Shown piece by piece: positions 17,205 through 25,256 of a DNA stretch of 64,000 bases (positions within the stretch are counted from its first letter, which is position 1; every line of letters begins with the position of its first letter). The DNA comes from Flavobacterium hydrophilum. GTDB lineage: Bacteria > Bacteroidota > Bacteroidia > Flavobacteriales > Flavobacteriaceae. The notes under the pieces are model-generated. The model ran no database searches. It was given only the letters and a program-made list of their open reading frames with translations, and was not told the DNA's origin. The translations under genes and the position numbers were made by a program. The stretch is taken from positions 1,364,001 through 1,428,000 of the forward strand of contig NZ_QJHL01000001.1 of assembly GCF_003202405.1 (NCBI RefSeq). The letters are read 5' to 3'.

Positions 17205-18332
17205 ATGTATATCCCTAAATATTATTTACTCCTAATTTTTGTACTAGTTTTTATAATTTTACTATTAAAATATAAACTAAAACCTTATCTGTCAATTTTA
17301 AGTGTTATAAAAAGATTCTTTGTAAATCATACATATATTTTATTGTTGTTTTTTCCATTACTTATAATACTTAATAAAAGTTTTATATCACCTATTGAAT
17401 ATGAGAATAATGACTTTGTGAAGTTTATACTTAATAATGAATTTCTTAAAAATTTATCATATGCTTTTGTAATAACTGGTAGTGGTATTGGTGCTGCTAA
17501 ATATCTGGGAAACTTACATTATTTCAAAAATCAAATAGATAATGTATTAAGTTCTGACAAATTTCAAAATATACTATTTGAAAAAATATCTGAAGCAAAC
17601 TTTTCTCCAGAATATCTTTCAAATTTAAGTAATATTGATAAAAAATGGAAAGCATTAACCTTATGTAAGTATCAGAAAAAATTTCCTGAATTGATGCCTA
17701 AAATTGAACCACTTCTAGAAAACGAATTATTTAAAGATAATAATCTTGTTTGTTATTATAACAATTTTAGAATATTAATCGAAATTGAATTATTAGAAAA
17801 CAACATTGTAAAAATTATCGAAAAAAACTTTTTTTATGTTAAGCCAACTTCAAACGAAAAAGTGCCTCTAACATTTTCAATAAGCTCTATACCGGACGAT
17901 TTAAATGAAAAAACATATACAAAACTAGATGAAGAAAACACAAAGATTGATAACGTTAGTTTAAAAGAGTTAAAAGCTAAAGATAATGACTGTCTAAAAG
18001 AAATTATTGACAATACTGTAGGTAATAACAACCAAAATTACACACTTAATCTGGAAGGCAAAGATATTTATTACATTGAAAGAGTAATTGAAATGAGGCA
18101 AGATTTAAGTATAGACCGTTTATCTTCATTTTCAAGTAGTAAAATAATTGATCATTTGAATATTGAAATAAAAACTTGTAAAAAAACAGATATTTTTTTT
18201 AGTGGAGCCGAAAAAAATCAATTTAAAAAAGATAATTTTAAAAATAATAAAAACCATTATATTAAAGACAGTCCTTCTTTGCCAGGAGATATATATAATA
18301 TATTTATCTTCAAAAAAGATGAGCGTATTTAA
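17205..18332 (+). CDS. Orphan membrane-anchored protein, function unknown
   Basis: A 375-residue protein I do not recognise. It has three hydrophobic segments near the N-terminus (about 7-24, 43-60 and 88-106, the last reading AFVITGSGIGAAKYL). A long hydrophilic, probably cytosolic domain follows, rich in Lys, Asn, Ile and Asp (KNNKNHYIKDSPSLPGDIYN near the end). Base composition is distinctly more AT-rich than in neighbouring genes (runs such as AAAAAAACTTTTTTTAT), which suggests recent transfer. It stands alone in an accessory stretch with a cassette-like repeat and an immunity-type gene. A defence or phage-related role is possible but nothing in the sequence shows it. Confidence 0.65.
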   Translation: MYIPKYYLLLIFVLVFIILLLKYKLKPYLSILSVIKRFFVNHTYILLLFFPLLIILNKSFISPIEYENNDFVKFILNNEFLKNLSYAFVITGSGIGAAKYLGNLHYFKNQIDNVLSSDKFQNILFEKISEANFSPEYLSNLSNIDKKWKALTLCKYQKKFPELMPKIEPLLENELFKDNNLVCYYNNFRILIEIELLENNIVKIIEKNFFYVKPTSNEKVPLTFSISSIPDDLNEKTYTKLDEENTKIDNVSLKELKAKDNDCLKEIIDNTVGNNNQNYTLNLEGKDIYYIERVIEMRQDLSIDRLSSFSSSKIIDHLNIEIKTCKKTDIFFSGAEKNQFKKDNFKNNKNHYIKDSPSLPGDIYNIFIFKKDERI

Positions 18333-18343
18333 TTAATTATATA

Positions 18344-18351
18344 TATATTTG
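18344..18351 (+). promoter_or_regulatory. Bacteroidota -7 promoter element before the 14-codon ORF
   Basis: TATATTTG fits the Bacteroidota -7 consensus TAnnTTTG exactly and lies 27 bases before the ATG at 18379. No clear -33 TTTG is seen at the usual distance. Confidence 0.45.
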
Positions 18352-18378
18352 TCAAATAACTATTAAAATAAAAAATTA

Positions 18379-18423
18379 TGAAAACAACTAAATCACTTAC
18401 ATTAGGTAAAACAGGAGTTTAAA
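18379..18423 (+). CDS. 14-residue ORF, possible truncated peptide leader
   Basis: ATG at 18379 opens a 14-codon frame, MKTTKSLTLGKTGV, ending in TAA at 18423. It has an A-rich leader (AAAATAAAAAATT) before the ATG, a -7-like element upstream and a terminator 18 bases downstream, so it looks like a complete small transcription unit. The LTLGKT pattern recalls the LxLxK leader start of Bacteroidota class I lanthipeptides. No core peptide or modification gene follows, so it may be a truncated remnant. Confidence that it is translated is low. Confidence 0.3.
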
Positions 18424-18440
18424 TTAATTATCAATAAATA

Positions 18441-18473
18441 AAAAATGCCATTCTAAATTAGAGTGGCATTTTG
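18441..18473 (+). terminator. Intrinsic terminator after the 14-codon ORF
   Basis: The stem AAAATGCCA / TGGCATTTT is extended by TTCT/AGAG with one wobble pair. The loop is short and AT-rich, and T-rich bases follow. Confidence 0.75.
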
Positions 18474-18514
18474 CTTTATAATTCTTTTAAAGCATATTAA
18501 AAAAGAAAACCGAA

Positions 18515-18634
18515 TTGGCAACACACGCTACAAGCAGTTTGGGTTTAGGCTTAATTTGGAATTGGTTTTGTATTTGGAATATTTGCAAATTCGAAAACAG
18601 GGCTTAATTTAGTCCCAAACCCGCTGCAGTACCC
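18515..18634 (+). repeat. Cassette-boundary-like element with nested direct and inverted repeats
   Basis: The gene-free stretch 18333-18804 contains GGCAACACACGCTACAAGC followed by CAGTTTGGG (18535-18543). The decamer GGCTTAATTT occurs twice (18549-18558 and 18601-18610). CCCAAACccGCTG (18614-18625) is the inverted partner of CAGTTTGGG. Similar GGCAACACACGCTACAAG text occurs, as I recall, in front of small hypothetical genes in other Bacteroidota, resembling a mobile cassette boundary. That recollection cannot be verified here. Confidence 0.4.
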
Positions 18635-18804
18635 TAGGCTGTGAAAAAAACTCTTCAAATTAGAAAGTATTTGGAGAGCTACCGGAGAAAAATCTCAAAT
18701 CTGTGATTCCCAAGAGGCAGATTTTAGTTTTTTCACAGACTGACGTCAGTGGTAATTTTGACAAAAATCTACAAAATACTAAAGACAATAACACAAAATT
18801 AAGG

Positions 18805-19152
18805 ATGAAAATATTTAGTACAGCACCAGATGGAAATCAAATGGCTGATTTAGAACCGGCCCGTTATTTTAATTTAGCAATAGAACAAATTAAACAAGCA
18901 GACGAATGGCTAAGAACATCTAACGAGATATGTCAGCCTTTACTTGTACATATAGATGCGTTTATTCATTTCGGAAAGCACTATCCTGAAATGGCGAATA
19001 GAAGAATTACTAAACTAAATATCATTCAAATAAAACAAAATTTCTATGATTGGTATGAACGAGTAAAAGGTAAAATACCTGCAAAATTTAGAGAAGGTAT
19101 AAAACAAAACGCAGACGAACTTTTTAAAGAATTAGAACAATATGAACATTAA
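18805..19152 (+). CDS. Conserved-looking hypothetical protein paired with an Imm51-like gene
   Basis: A 115-residue protein starting at the ATG at 18805 (preceded by AAGG). The open frame extends to 18703, but that part looks like repeat-flank sequence. The text MKIFSTAPDGNQMADLEPARYFNLAIEQIKQADEWL, QPLLVHIDAFIHFGKHYPEMANRR and YDWYERVKGKIPAKFREGIKQNADELFKELEQYEH is mainly helical and soluble, with no signal peptide. I recognise no family. Its end overlaps the Imm51-like gene by 11 bases, so the two are probably translated together. Confidence 0.6.
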   Translation: MKIFSTAPDGNQMADLEPARYFNLAIEQIKQADEWLRTSNEICQPLLVHIDAFIHFGKHYPEMANRRITKLNIIQIKQNFYDWYERVKGKIPAKFREGIKQNADELFKELEQYEH

Positions 19153-19492
19153 TAATTTTAAGAAAGTAATTTGGCCATTCTTTTGGGTTGAACATGAAAA
19201 AAGTGTTTCGGTATGTTTGAATGTTGGGGAATATAAGACTGAAATTTTCCAAGAGAGGGAAGAAGAAGGATTTGAGGGAAATGGCTACGATTGGGCTTCT
19301 TTAGCAAAAGTATTTTTAGAGGAACGAAAGCCTGAACTAATGGAGGACGTTAAGTTTGACCCCGAAGCAGATATGTTTTGTGCTTATTCATCAAATACGG
19401 ATGCTTTAAAAATTTTTATTATTGCATTTAAAGAAGCCTGCGAAAATAAAATTTTAATACAAGATTTATTTTCAAGAGCAGAATTAGATTAA
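19142..19492 (+). CDS. Immunity 51-like protein
   Basis: A 116-residue acidic cytosolic protein. The block GFEGNGYDWASLAKVFLEERKPELMEDVKFDPEADMFCAYSSNTDALKIF matches what I know of the Imm51 family of immunity proteins, which neutralise toxins of contact-dependent or polymorphic systems. The start ATG lies inside the end of the upstream gene. No toxin with a delivery domain is seen in the window, so this is an orphan immunity gene or a protective gene carried as a cassette. It converges on the arsenic operon with 28 bases between stops. Confidence 0.75.
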   Translation: MNINNFKKVIWPFFWVEHEKSVSVCLNVGEYKTEIFQEREEEGFEGNGYDWASLAKVFLEERKPELMEDVKFDPEADMFCAYSSNTDALKIFIIAFKEACENKILIQDLFSRAELD

Positions 19493-19520
19493 TGCAACAA
19501 TAAAAACCCACACAGTAATC

Positions 19521-20579
19521 CTAAGAATAATATTTCTTCCGAAACCAAAAAGCAACATTCACAAGGGCAATCAACGCAGGAACTTCAACCAAAGGTCCAA
19601 TAACACCTGCAAAAGCCTGTCCGCTGTTTATTCCGAAAACACCAATGGATACAGCGATTGCCAATTCAAAATTATTTCCGGTAGCTGTAAATGCAATCGC
19701 AGTACTTTTTGAATAATCGGCACCAAAATACTTTCCGATAAAAAAGCTGATGATGAACATGACCACAAAATAAATTATCAAAGGAATTGCAATTCGAACA
19801 ACATCCATCGGAATATGAACAATCAATTCACCTTTTAAACTAAACATAATTACAATCGTAAATAGCAAAGCAATCAGGGTAATTGGAGAAATTAACGGAA
19901 TATATTTATTCTGAAACCATTTTTCACCTTTAAATTTTATTAAACTATATCGGCTTATAATGCCAAGCGCAAACGGAATTCCTAAATAAATGCCCACGCT
20001 TTCTGCAATTTGTCTAATACTTATATTCATATTAAATCCTGTATAACCAAAATAAGGAGGCAGAATTGTGATAAAAATATACGCATAAACACTATACAGT
20101 AAAATCTGAAAAATGCTGTTCAGGGCAATTAATCCAGCTGCATATTCACGGTTTCCATTGGCAAGATCGTTCCACACAACGACCATTGCAATACAGCGGG
20201 CCAAGCCAATTAGTATTAACCCAACCATATATTCAGGATACTCTTTCAAAAATAAAAGAGCCAGTGTAAACATTAGAATTGGTCCGATAATCCAATTCAA
20301 AAATAATGAGGCACCTAAAATTTTTGTGTTTTTAAATACGTCACCCATCTTCTCGTATTTTACTTTTGCCAATGGTGGATACATCATCAGTATGAGTCCA
20401 ATAGCCAGCGGAATATTGGTGGTTCCGCTGGAAAAGGAATTGATGAAATTTCCGCTTGACGGAATAAAATATCCGATAGAGACACCTATTGCCATAGCAA
20501 GAAAAATCCATAAGGTTAGGAATCCGTCTAAAAACCCCAGTTGTTTTCTTTCTGCAGGAGTACAATTATTTACACTCAT
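19521..20579 (-). CDS. Arsenite efflux transporter, ACR3 family
   Basis: A 352-residue inner-membrane protein with about ten hydrophobic segments that exports arsenite. ACR3 features are [49 protein letters not shown] and [39 protein letters not shown]. The Cys in ARCIAMV is the conserved thiolate thought to bind As(III). The late helix [43 protein letters not shown] is diagnostic. Last gene of the ars operon, one base after the phosphatase-type reductase gene. Confidence 0.94.
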   Translation of the reverse strand: MSVNNCTPAERKQLGFLDGFLTLWIFLAMAIGVSIGYFIPSSGNFINSFSSGTTNIPLAIGLILMMYPPLAKVKYEKMGDVFKNTKILGASLFLNWIIGPILMFTLALLFLKEYPEYMVGLILIGLARCIAMVVVWNDLANGNREYAAGLIALNSIFQILLYSVYAYIFITILPPYFGYTGFNMNISIRQIAESVGIYLGIPFALGIISRYSLIKFKGEKWFQNKYIPLISPITLIALLFTIVIMFSLKGELIVHIPMDVVRIAIPLIIYFVVMFIISFFIGKYFGADYSKSTAIAFTATGNNFELAIAVSIGVFGINSGQAFAGVIGPLVEVPALIALVNVAFWFRKKYYS

Positions 20580-20580
20580 C

Positions 20581-21210
20581 TTATTTTTTTATTTGCGAGA
20601 AAACATAAAATAGTTCAGTTGCAATTTGAAGACTGCGTTCCTGATATTTTTCAGTTTGTTGTGGGGTATTATCAAAGGCTTTCGGGTCTTCAAACGTAAT
20701 TGGAATTCTTTTTTCGGCTCCTGCTATAAAAGGACAGCCTTCATCTGCACCTGAACAGGTCATAATGGCTGCGAAACCACTTTCAGGATTAAATTCATCA
20801 TCATACGTTTTAGAAAAACAGATAACAGGAGATTCGTTTTTAGCAAACTTTATGGCATAAACAGGATTATTTCCTTCAGAAAGTTTGTGAATTTTGAATC
20901 CTGTATTTTCTAAGGTTTCGGCAATTTTCGGGAACATGGCTGTAGCTTCAGTTCCACCTGAATAGCAAAAAACATTTTTTATTTCGAAATAATGTGCCGC
21001 TGTTTGTGCCCAGACTTGTGACAAATGACTTCTTCTGGAATTGTGAGTACAAATTAAATTCAATCGTATTTCTTCTTGATTTTCAACTTTAAATCGAATA
21101 AAATCAATAAGAGATTGCAGCGTTTTTTTGCGTTCCGGAGTTATGTCGTTTAATTTAAACGATGATACAACTTTTTCTATTTCAGGAAATAAGATTTCTT
21201 TATTTGACAT
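20581..21210 (-). CDS. Low-molecular-weight phosphatase-type arsenate reductase
   Basis: A 209-residue cytosolic protein of the LMW tyrosine phosphatase/ArsC superfamily. The active loop is CTHNSRRS (C-x5-R-S, nucleophile Cys), preceded by hydrophobic beta-strand text IRLNLI. Further conserved segments are [39 protein letters not shown] and [29 protein letters not shown]; the [10 protein letters not shown] cysteines may resolve the arsenic-bound intermediate. Located between the DUF6428 gene and the ACR3 pump, it most likely reduces arsenate to arsenite for export. Confidence 0.85.
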   Translation of the reverse strand: MSNKEILFPEIEKVVSSFKLNDITPERKKTLQSLIDFIRFKVENQEEIRLNLICTHNSRRSHLSQVWAQTAAHYFEIKNVFCYSGGTEATAMFPKIAETLENTGFKIHKLSEGNNPVYAIKFAKNESPVICFSKTYDDEFNPESGFAAIMTCSGADEGCPFIAGAEKRIPITFEDPKAFDNTPQQTEKYQERSLQIATELFYVFSQIKK

Positions 21211-21222
21211 ATATTTTTTAGA

Positions 21223-21699
21223 TTAGCAACAACCTCCGCCTGGAGTACATGAATTAGCATTTTCTGCATTAAGTTGAGTAAGATTCAATTTAGATTTTTC
21301 TTTAGGAATTCCACAATTTTCCATAGCTAAACAAGCTGTTTTCGTGTTTAGAAGTTGAAAATCTTTACCATTGAAATCCAAATCATATTTTCCAATTGTA
21401 GTAGTGTCCTGATATTCGACTTCAATTTCAAAATCTTCAATTTCTAAAACTTTTTCAGAAAGTTCAATAATATGAATCAGTTTTTGTGGTTTTAAACGAT
21501 GTTCAAAATCGTTGGCATTCCAAAGCTGAAAATTTACTACGGTTTCCTTACGAACAGTTCCTCCGCAATCAATGAAGTTTTTAGTTATTAAACCTACTTC
21601 TGTAACATGGAAATGGTCCGGTACGAAGTTTCCGTTTGGTAATTGAAAATTTACTGTTTCTACAGTTTCGAGTATTGTTTTAATTTCGGATAGTTTCAT
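21223..21699 (-). CDS. DUF6428 family protein of the arsenic operon
   Basis: A 158-residue cytosolic protein. The text FQLPNGNFVPDHFHVTEVGLITKNFIDCGGTVRKETVVNFQLW is the family signature I associate with DUF6428, repeatedly found in Bacteroidota ars operons. The C-terminus ends NSCTPGGGCC, with additional Cys at ACLAMENCG. A Cys-rich tail suggests metalloid binding, perhaps as a chaperone to the reductase or pump, but the function is not established. It is transcribed with arsR, with an ArsR-type dyad in the 57-bp gap upstream. Confidence 0.8.
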   Translation of the reverse strand: MKLSEIKTILETVETVNFQLPNGNFVPDHFHVTEVGLITKNFIDCGGTVRKETVVNFQLWNANDFEHRLKPQKLIHIIELSEKVLEIEDFEIEVEYQDTTTIGKYDLDFNGKDFQLLNTKTACLAMENCGIPKEKSKLNLTQLNAENANSCTPGGGCC

Positions 21700-21720
21700 A
21701 GTTTTATTATTTAGTTGTTT

Positions 21721-21736
21721 ATTGCAATATTACGAT
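21721..21736 (-). promoter_or_regulatory. ArsR-type operator, copy 1 (before the DUF6428 gene)
   Basis: ATTGCAATATTACGAT, imperfect dyad symmetry (12 of 16 positions), identical in all 16 bases to the site in front of arsR. It lies 22 bases upstream of the DUF6428 ATG. Confidence 0.6.
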
Positions 21737-21756
21737 TGATCGTGACAAAAAAATGT

Positions 21757-22083
21757 TTAACAACATTTTTGATTGGTAACAGTCAGGATAATTTTAGAAA
21801 AATAATCATTTAAAATTTCAATAACCTTTTCATCAATACAGTAACAAATTGCTGTACCTTCAATATTCCCTTTAATAATTCCGGCATTTTTTAACTCTTT
21901 TAAATGTTGCGATACGGTAGGCTGGGCGAGAGGAAGCTCGTTTACAATATCACCACAAATACAAGTATTTACTTTGAGGAGATATTCAATAATGGCAATT
22001 CTGGCAGGATGTCCTAATGCTTTTGCAATTTTGGCAATCTGATTTTGTCTCTCGGTAAAATGATCTGTTTTAGTAGCGCCCAT
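21757..22083 (-). CDS. arsR: ArsR-family metalloregulator
   Basis: A 108-residue winged-helix repressor from the ATG at 22083. A longer frame would need a TTG at 22104 inside the operator. The region QIAKIAKALGHPARIAIIEYLLKVNTCICGDIVNELPLAQPTVSQHLKELKNAGII is classic ArsR, with NTCICGD giving the metal-sensing Cys-x-Cys and TVSQHLKEL the recognition helix. The C-terminus ends in Cys-Cys, a possible third ligand. It likely represses its own operon and dissociates on arsenite binding. Two identical dyad sites flank the gene. Confidence 0.92.
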   Translation of the reverse strand: MGATKTDHFTERQNQIAKIAKALGHPARIAIIEYLLKVNTCICGDIVNELPLAQPTVSQHLKELKNAGIIKGNIEGTAICYCIDEKVIEILNDYFSKIILTVTNQKCC

Positions 22084-22097
22084 TATATTATTTTTAT

Positions 22098-22113
22098 ATT
22101 GCAATATTACGAT
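22098..22113 (-). promoter_or_regulatory. ArsR-type operator, copy 2 (before arsR)
   Basis: ATTGCAATATTACGAT, the same 16-bp dyad as at 21721-21736, 14 bases upstream of the chosen arsR start codon. This supports autoregulation and the shorter start. Confidence 0.6.
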
Positions 22114-22173
22114 AAATGTTTTTGAAAAAAAAACTAATGATGATATTTTTTTATACTTAAAGATATAGGTTAA

Positions 22174-22824
22174 TTAAATTCCATTTTTAAGATGTAGAAA
22201 ATAATAACAAATATCATTCAAAACGCATTCTTCACATTTAGGTTTGGGTCTGCACGTTTCCCTTCCGTGAAATGAGATAGCCATACCAACTTCTGACCAG
22301 ATTTTCTTTGGTAAAGCTTCCATTAATTGCTTTTCTACTTTGTTGCCATCCTTGCTTTCCTGAGCGATTCCGAGTCTGGGCGCAACACGAATTACATGTA
22401 AATCAGTGATAATGCCTTCAGCTGGCTGATGGGTTTCTCTTAAAATAACATTCGCAGATTTTCTTCCCAAACCTTTTAAAGCTGTCAATCCATTCATGCT
22501 TAAAGGGATATCTTTATCGTTTTGAATCGTTTTGGCAATTTCTAAAAGCCAGTTGGTTTTAGTAGTATGATTTCGAACCTTGCTTACATAAGGTATAAAA
22601 GTTTCAGAATCAGTTTTTGATATACTTTTCAAAGTTGGGAATTTTTCAAACAGAGCAGGAGCAATGTTGTTTATATTCGCATCAGAATCCTGTGCTGACA
22701 ATACAACCATCACCAATAACTGATATGTGTTTTTATAATCTAAAGGATGTTTCTTTCCTTTGTATTTCTTTAAAATTGGTTTTAAATCATGTTCCCAATC
22801 TTTTGTTTCTCCAAATAAATCCAT
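22174..22824 (-). CDS. nth: Endonuclease III-like DNA glycosylase
   Basis: A base-excision repair enzyme with AP-lyase activity. The helix-hairpin-helix LTALKGLGRKSANVIL carries the catalytic Lys (GRKSAN), and TDLHVIRVAPRLG carries the catalytic Asp. The four-cysteine iron-sulfur loop is C-x6-C-x2-C-x5-C (CRPKPKCEECVLNDIC). The N-terminus from MDLFGETKDWEHDLKPIL at 22824 gives 216 residues, the usual size; an upstream ATG at 22851 would overlap the preceding hydrolase gene. Both genes are read on the minus strand, seven bases apart. Confidence 0.9.
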   Translation of the reverse strand: MDLFGETKDWEHDLKPILKKYKGKKHPLDYKNTYQLLVMVVLSAQDSDANINNIAPALFEKFPTLKSISKTDSETFIPYVSKVRNHTTKTNWLLEIAKTIQNDKDIPLSMNGLTALKGLGRKSANVILRETHQPAEGIITDLHVIRVAPRLGIAQESKDGNKVEKQLMEALPKKIWSEVGMAISFHGRETCRPKPKCEECVLNDICYYFLHLKNGI

Positions 22825-22831
22825 GGCAGTT

Positions 22832-23695
22832 TTAATTAAGTATGAATTCAATAATTTTGTTGATTACGTCGTGATTTCCCAAAATTTTGCGGTGGCCAAG
22901 ACCTTCTGTCAAAAATAAACTCCCTTTTTGAAGGTTGTCATGAATGTGAATTCCGGCTTTTGCAGGGACTTCAGGATCATTTTTATCGTGAATTACCAAA
23001 ACAGGAGTTTCTATTTTCTTTGCCGCTTTATATGCCGAAAAATCATCCATCTTTACCTGATATTTTTTTTCAAAGTAATCACGCAGACGAACACTAATTT
23101 CGGGTTTTAATCTCAATTTAGAAATAAAATCATCCAAAATATCCTGTACAACATCGCCACTTCCAATCACTACAGCTCTTTTAACCTGCAAACCATTTTT
23201 AAGGGCATTCAAAACAGACATTCCACCAAGTGAATGCCCAATAGCAATTTCAAAAGGCCCATACTGTTTTTCAATTTCTAAAATGGATTCAATAAATTCA
23301 GACATGATACTTGATTTTCCTGCTGATTTTCCATGTGCCGGAGCGTCAAAACTTACAACAGAATATCCATCTTCCAATAATGAATCAGCAATTTTAAATA
23401 ATTGTGTTCCGCGTCCTGACCAGCCATGAACGAGCAGTGCTTTCTTTTCACTTTTACCATATTCATAAATCGTAATGCTTTTATCAATTGCTGGAATATG
23501 AAGTGTATTCTGGAGACTTTCAGAATCCATTTTCAATTCTCTTTTCGGAATTTTATGTTTTATAGGCGTCGTAAAAAGTTTTGCCGCGTATGCCGTGACG
23601 AGTTTACGGGAAATAAGTGCACATAATTTGACAGAAACAATAATAAAGAATGGGATTTTTAGGGATTTTGTAGGATTTGGTGTTTTTTTTGGCAT
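22832..23695 (-). CDS. Alpha/beta hydrolase
   Basis: A 287-residue serine hydrolase. An N-terminal hydrophobic, basic segment (about 12-45) may anchor it to the membrane. The fold is seen in KKALLVHGWSGRGTQL (oxyanion loop HGWSG), VVSFDAPAHGKSAG, and the nucleophile elbow AIGHSLGGMS. The acid lies in VLVIHDKNDPEVP and the His in LTEGLGHRKIL. This is the pattern of lysophospholipase- or esterase-type hydrolases of unknown substrate. It is divergent from glgA and upstream of nth. Confidence 0.88.
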   Translation of the reverse strand: MPKKTPNPTKSLKIPFFIIVSVKLCALISRKLVTAYAAKLFTTPIKHKIPKRELKMDSESLQNTLHIPAIDKSITIYEYGKSEKKALLVHGWSGRGTQLFKIADSLLEDGYSVVSFDAPAHGKSAGKSSIMSEFIESILEIEKQYGPFEIAIGHSLGGMSVLNALKNGLQVKRAVVIGSGDVVQDILDDFISKLRLKPEISVRLRDYFEKKYQVKMDDFSAYKAAKKIETPVLVIHDKNDPEVPAKAGIHIHDNLQKGSLFLTEGLGHRKILGNHDVINKIIEFILN

Positions 23696-23828
23696 AATGA
23701 TAATTTTTATTCCAAGGCTATATTTTACTTATTTTTTCCTAAATTTAAAAAACATAAAAGTACCACAAATTATCAGAGTTTTAATATTAATCAACTCAAC
23801 TATCAATTTTCTAAAATAGAGGTTTTAC

Positions 23829-25256
23829 ATGAAAATATTTCATATCAGTGCAGAATGTTATCCAATGGCAAAAGTAGGCGGTCTCGCAGATGTTGTTGGA
23901 GCATTACCTAAATACCAAAAAAATGCAGGTCATGAAGTCAGGGTAGTGGTTCCCTGTTATGATACCAAATTTAAAAACGAAAATACTTTTGAAACAGTAT
24001 ATTCCGGAAATGTAGTATTAGGAAATTTTACTTTTCCATATAATGTGCTGAAGGAAGCTACAGATAAATTAGGATATGAATTGTACCTGATTGAAATAAA
24101 AGAGCTGTTTGACAGATCAAATGTATACGGATATGAAGATGATATTGAACGGTTTTTATCCTTTCAAATTGCGACTTTAGACTGGATTCTGGCATCCAAT
24201 ATCATTCCTGATGTTATTAATTGCCATGATCATCACACAGGATTAATTCCGTTTATGCTTCAATACAGTTATAAATATGAAGTGCTAAGCAATGTCAGAA
24301 CTGTTATTACGATACATAACGGATTGTATCAGGGGTGGTTTAGTCATGATAAAATGAATTATATCCCTGAATTTGATGTGCGTCATGCCGGGTTTTTGGA
24401 ATGGGATAATTCTTTGAATTCATTAGCAGTTGCGGTTAAATGTGCGCATGCGGTCACCACGGTTTCGCCGAGTTACCTGGATGAAATTAATGTTTCGGCA
24501 AACGGACTGGAATCATTATTCAATAAAGTCCGAAGTAAATCAAAGGGAATTTTAAACGGAATAGATATCGAGTTGTGGAATCCATTAACAGATCAAATGC
24601 TGGAAGAACATTATGCAATCGAAAACTTTGACTTTGGAAAGCACAAAAACAAACAAAAGTTGTGTGAACGATTCGATTTAGATCCGTCAAAGCCTTTATT
24701 TAGTTTTATCGGACGCTTGTTTGATGAAAAAGGAGGTGATTTGTTGCCTCAGGCTTCCGCGTTGTCTCTGTCTGAGAATTTTGAAAATATAAATATCCTG
24801 ATTTTAGGATCGGGAAATCCTGATATTGAAAGCCAATTAGGACAGTTAAAAGAAGAATATCGAGGAAATTATAATGTTTTTATAGGCTATAATGAAGAAT
24901 TGGCGCATTTAATTTATGCCGGTTCGGATTTTATTTTAATGCCTTCAAGAGTAGAGCCCTGCGGATTAAATCAGATGTATGCGCTGCGCTACGGAACAGT
25001 TCCTATAGTAAGAAGAACGGGCGGCCTCCGGGATACTGTAATTGATTTTGGAGATAATGGAAACGGAATCTGTCACGATCAGGCATCGGTTGGAGATGTT
25101 TGCTATTCTGTTAACCGTGCTGTGAAATTATACGATGATAAGGATCATTTTAAAGAAATAATAAAAAGAGGAATGGCTACAGATCATTCCTGGGAAAGAG
25201 TTTGCCAAGAATATATTGAAACATATAACCAAATAATTGAAAAAAATGAAAGTTAA
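23829..25256 (+). CDS. glgA: Glycogen synthase (ADP-glucose type)
   Basis: A 475-residue GT5 enzyme that extends alpha-1,4-glucan from ADP-glucose. The N-terminal substrate motif is MAKVGGLADVVGALPKY, with the catalytic-site Lys at residue 15. INCHDHHTGLIPFMLQY, VITIHNGLYQGWFS and AVTTVSPSYLDEI follow. The C-terminal Rossmann half contains SFIGRLFDEKGGDLL and MPSRVEPCGLNQMYALRYGTVPIVRRTGGLRDTV, the E-x7-E-type nucleotide-binding region. Full length. First gene of the glycogen block, overlapping glgC by 11 bases. Confidence 0.96.
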   Translation: MKIFHISAECYPMAKVGGLADVVGALPKYQKNAGHEVRVVVPCYDTKFKNENTFETVYSGNVVLGNFTFPYNVLKEATDKLGYELYLIEIKELFDRSNVYGYEDDIERFLSFQIATLDWILASNIIPDVINCHDHHTGLIPFMLQYSYKYEVLSNVRTVITIHNGLYQGWFSHDKMNYIPEFDVRHAGFLEWDNSLNSLAVAVKCAHAVTTVSPSYLDEINVSANGLESLFNKVRSKSKGILNGIDIELWNPLTDQMLEEHYAIENFDFGKHKNKQKLCERFDLDPSKPLFSFIGRLFDEKGGDLLPQASALSLSENFENINILILGSGNPDIESQLGQLKEEYRGNYNVFIGYNEELAHLIYAGSDFILMPSRVEPCGLNQMYALRYGTVPIVRRTGGLRDTVIDFGDNGNGICHDQASVGDVCYSVNRAVKLYDDKDHFKEIIKRGMATDHSWERVCQEYIETYNQIIEKNES

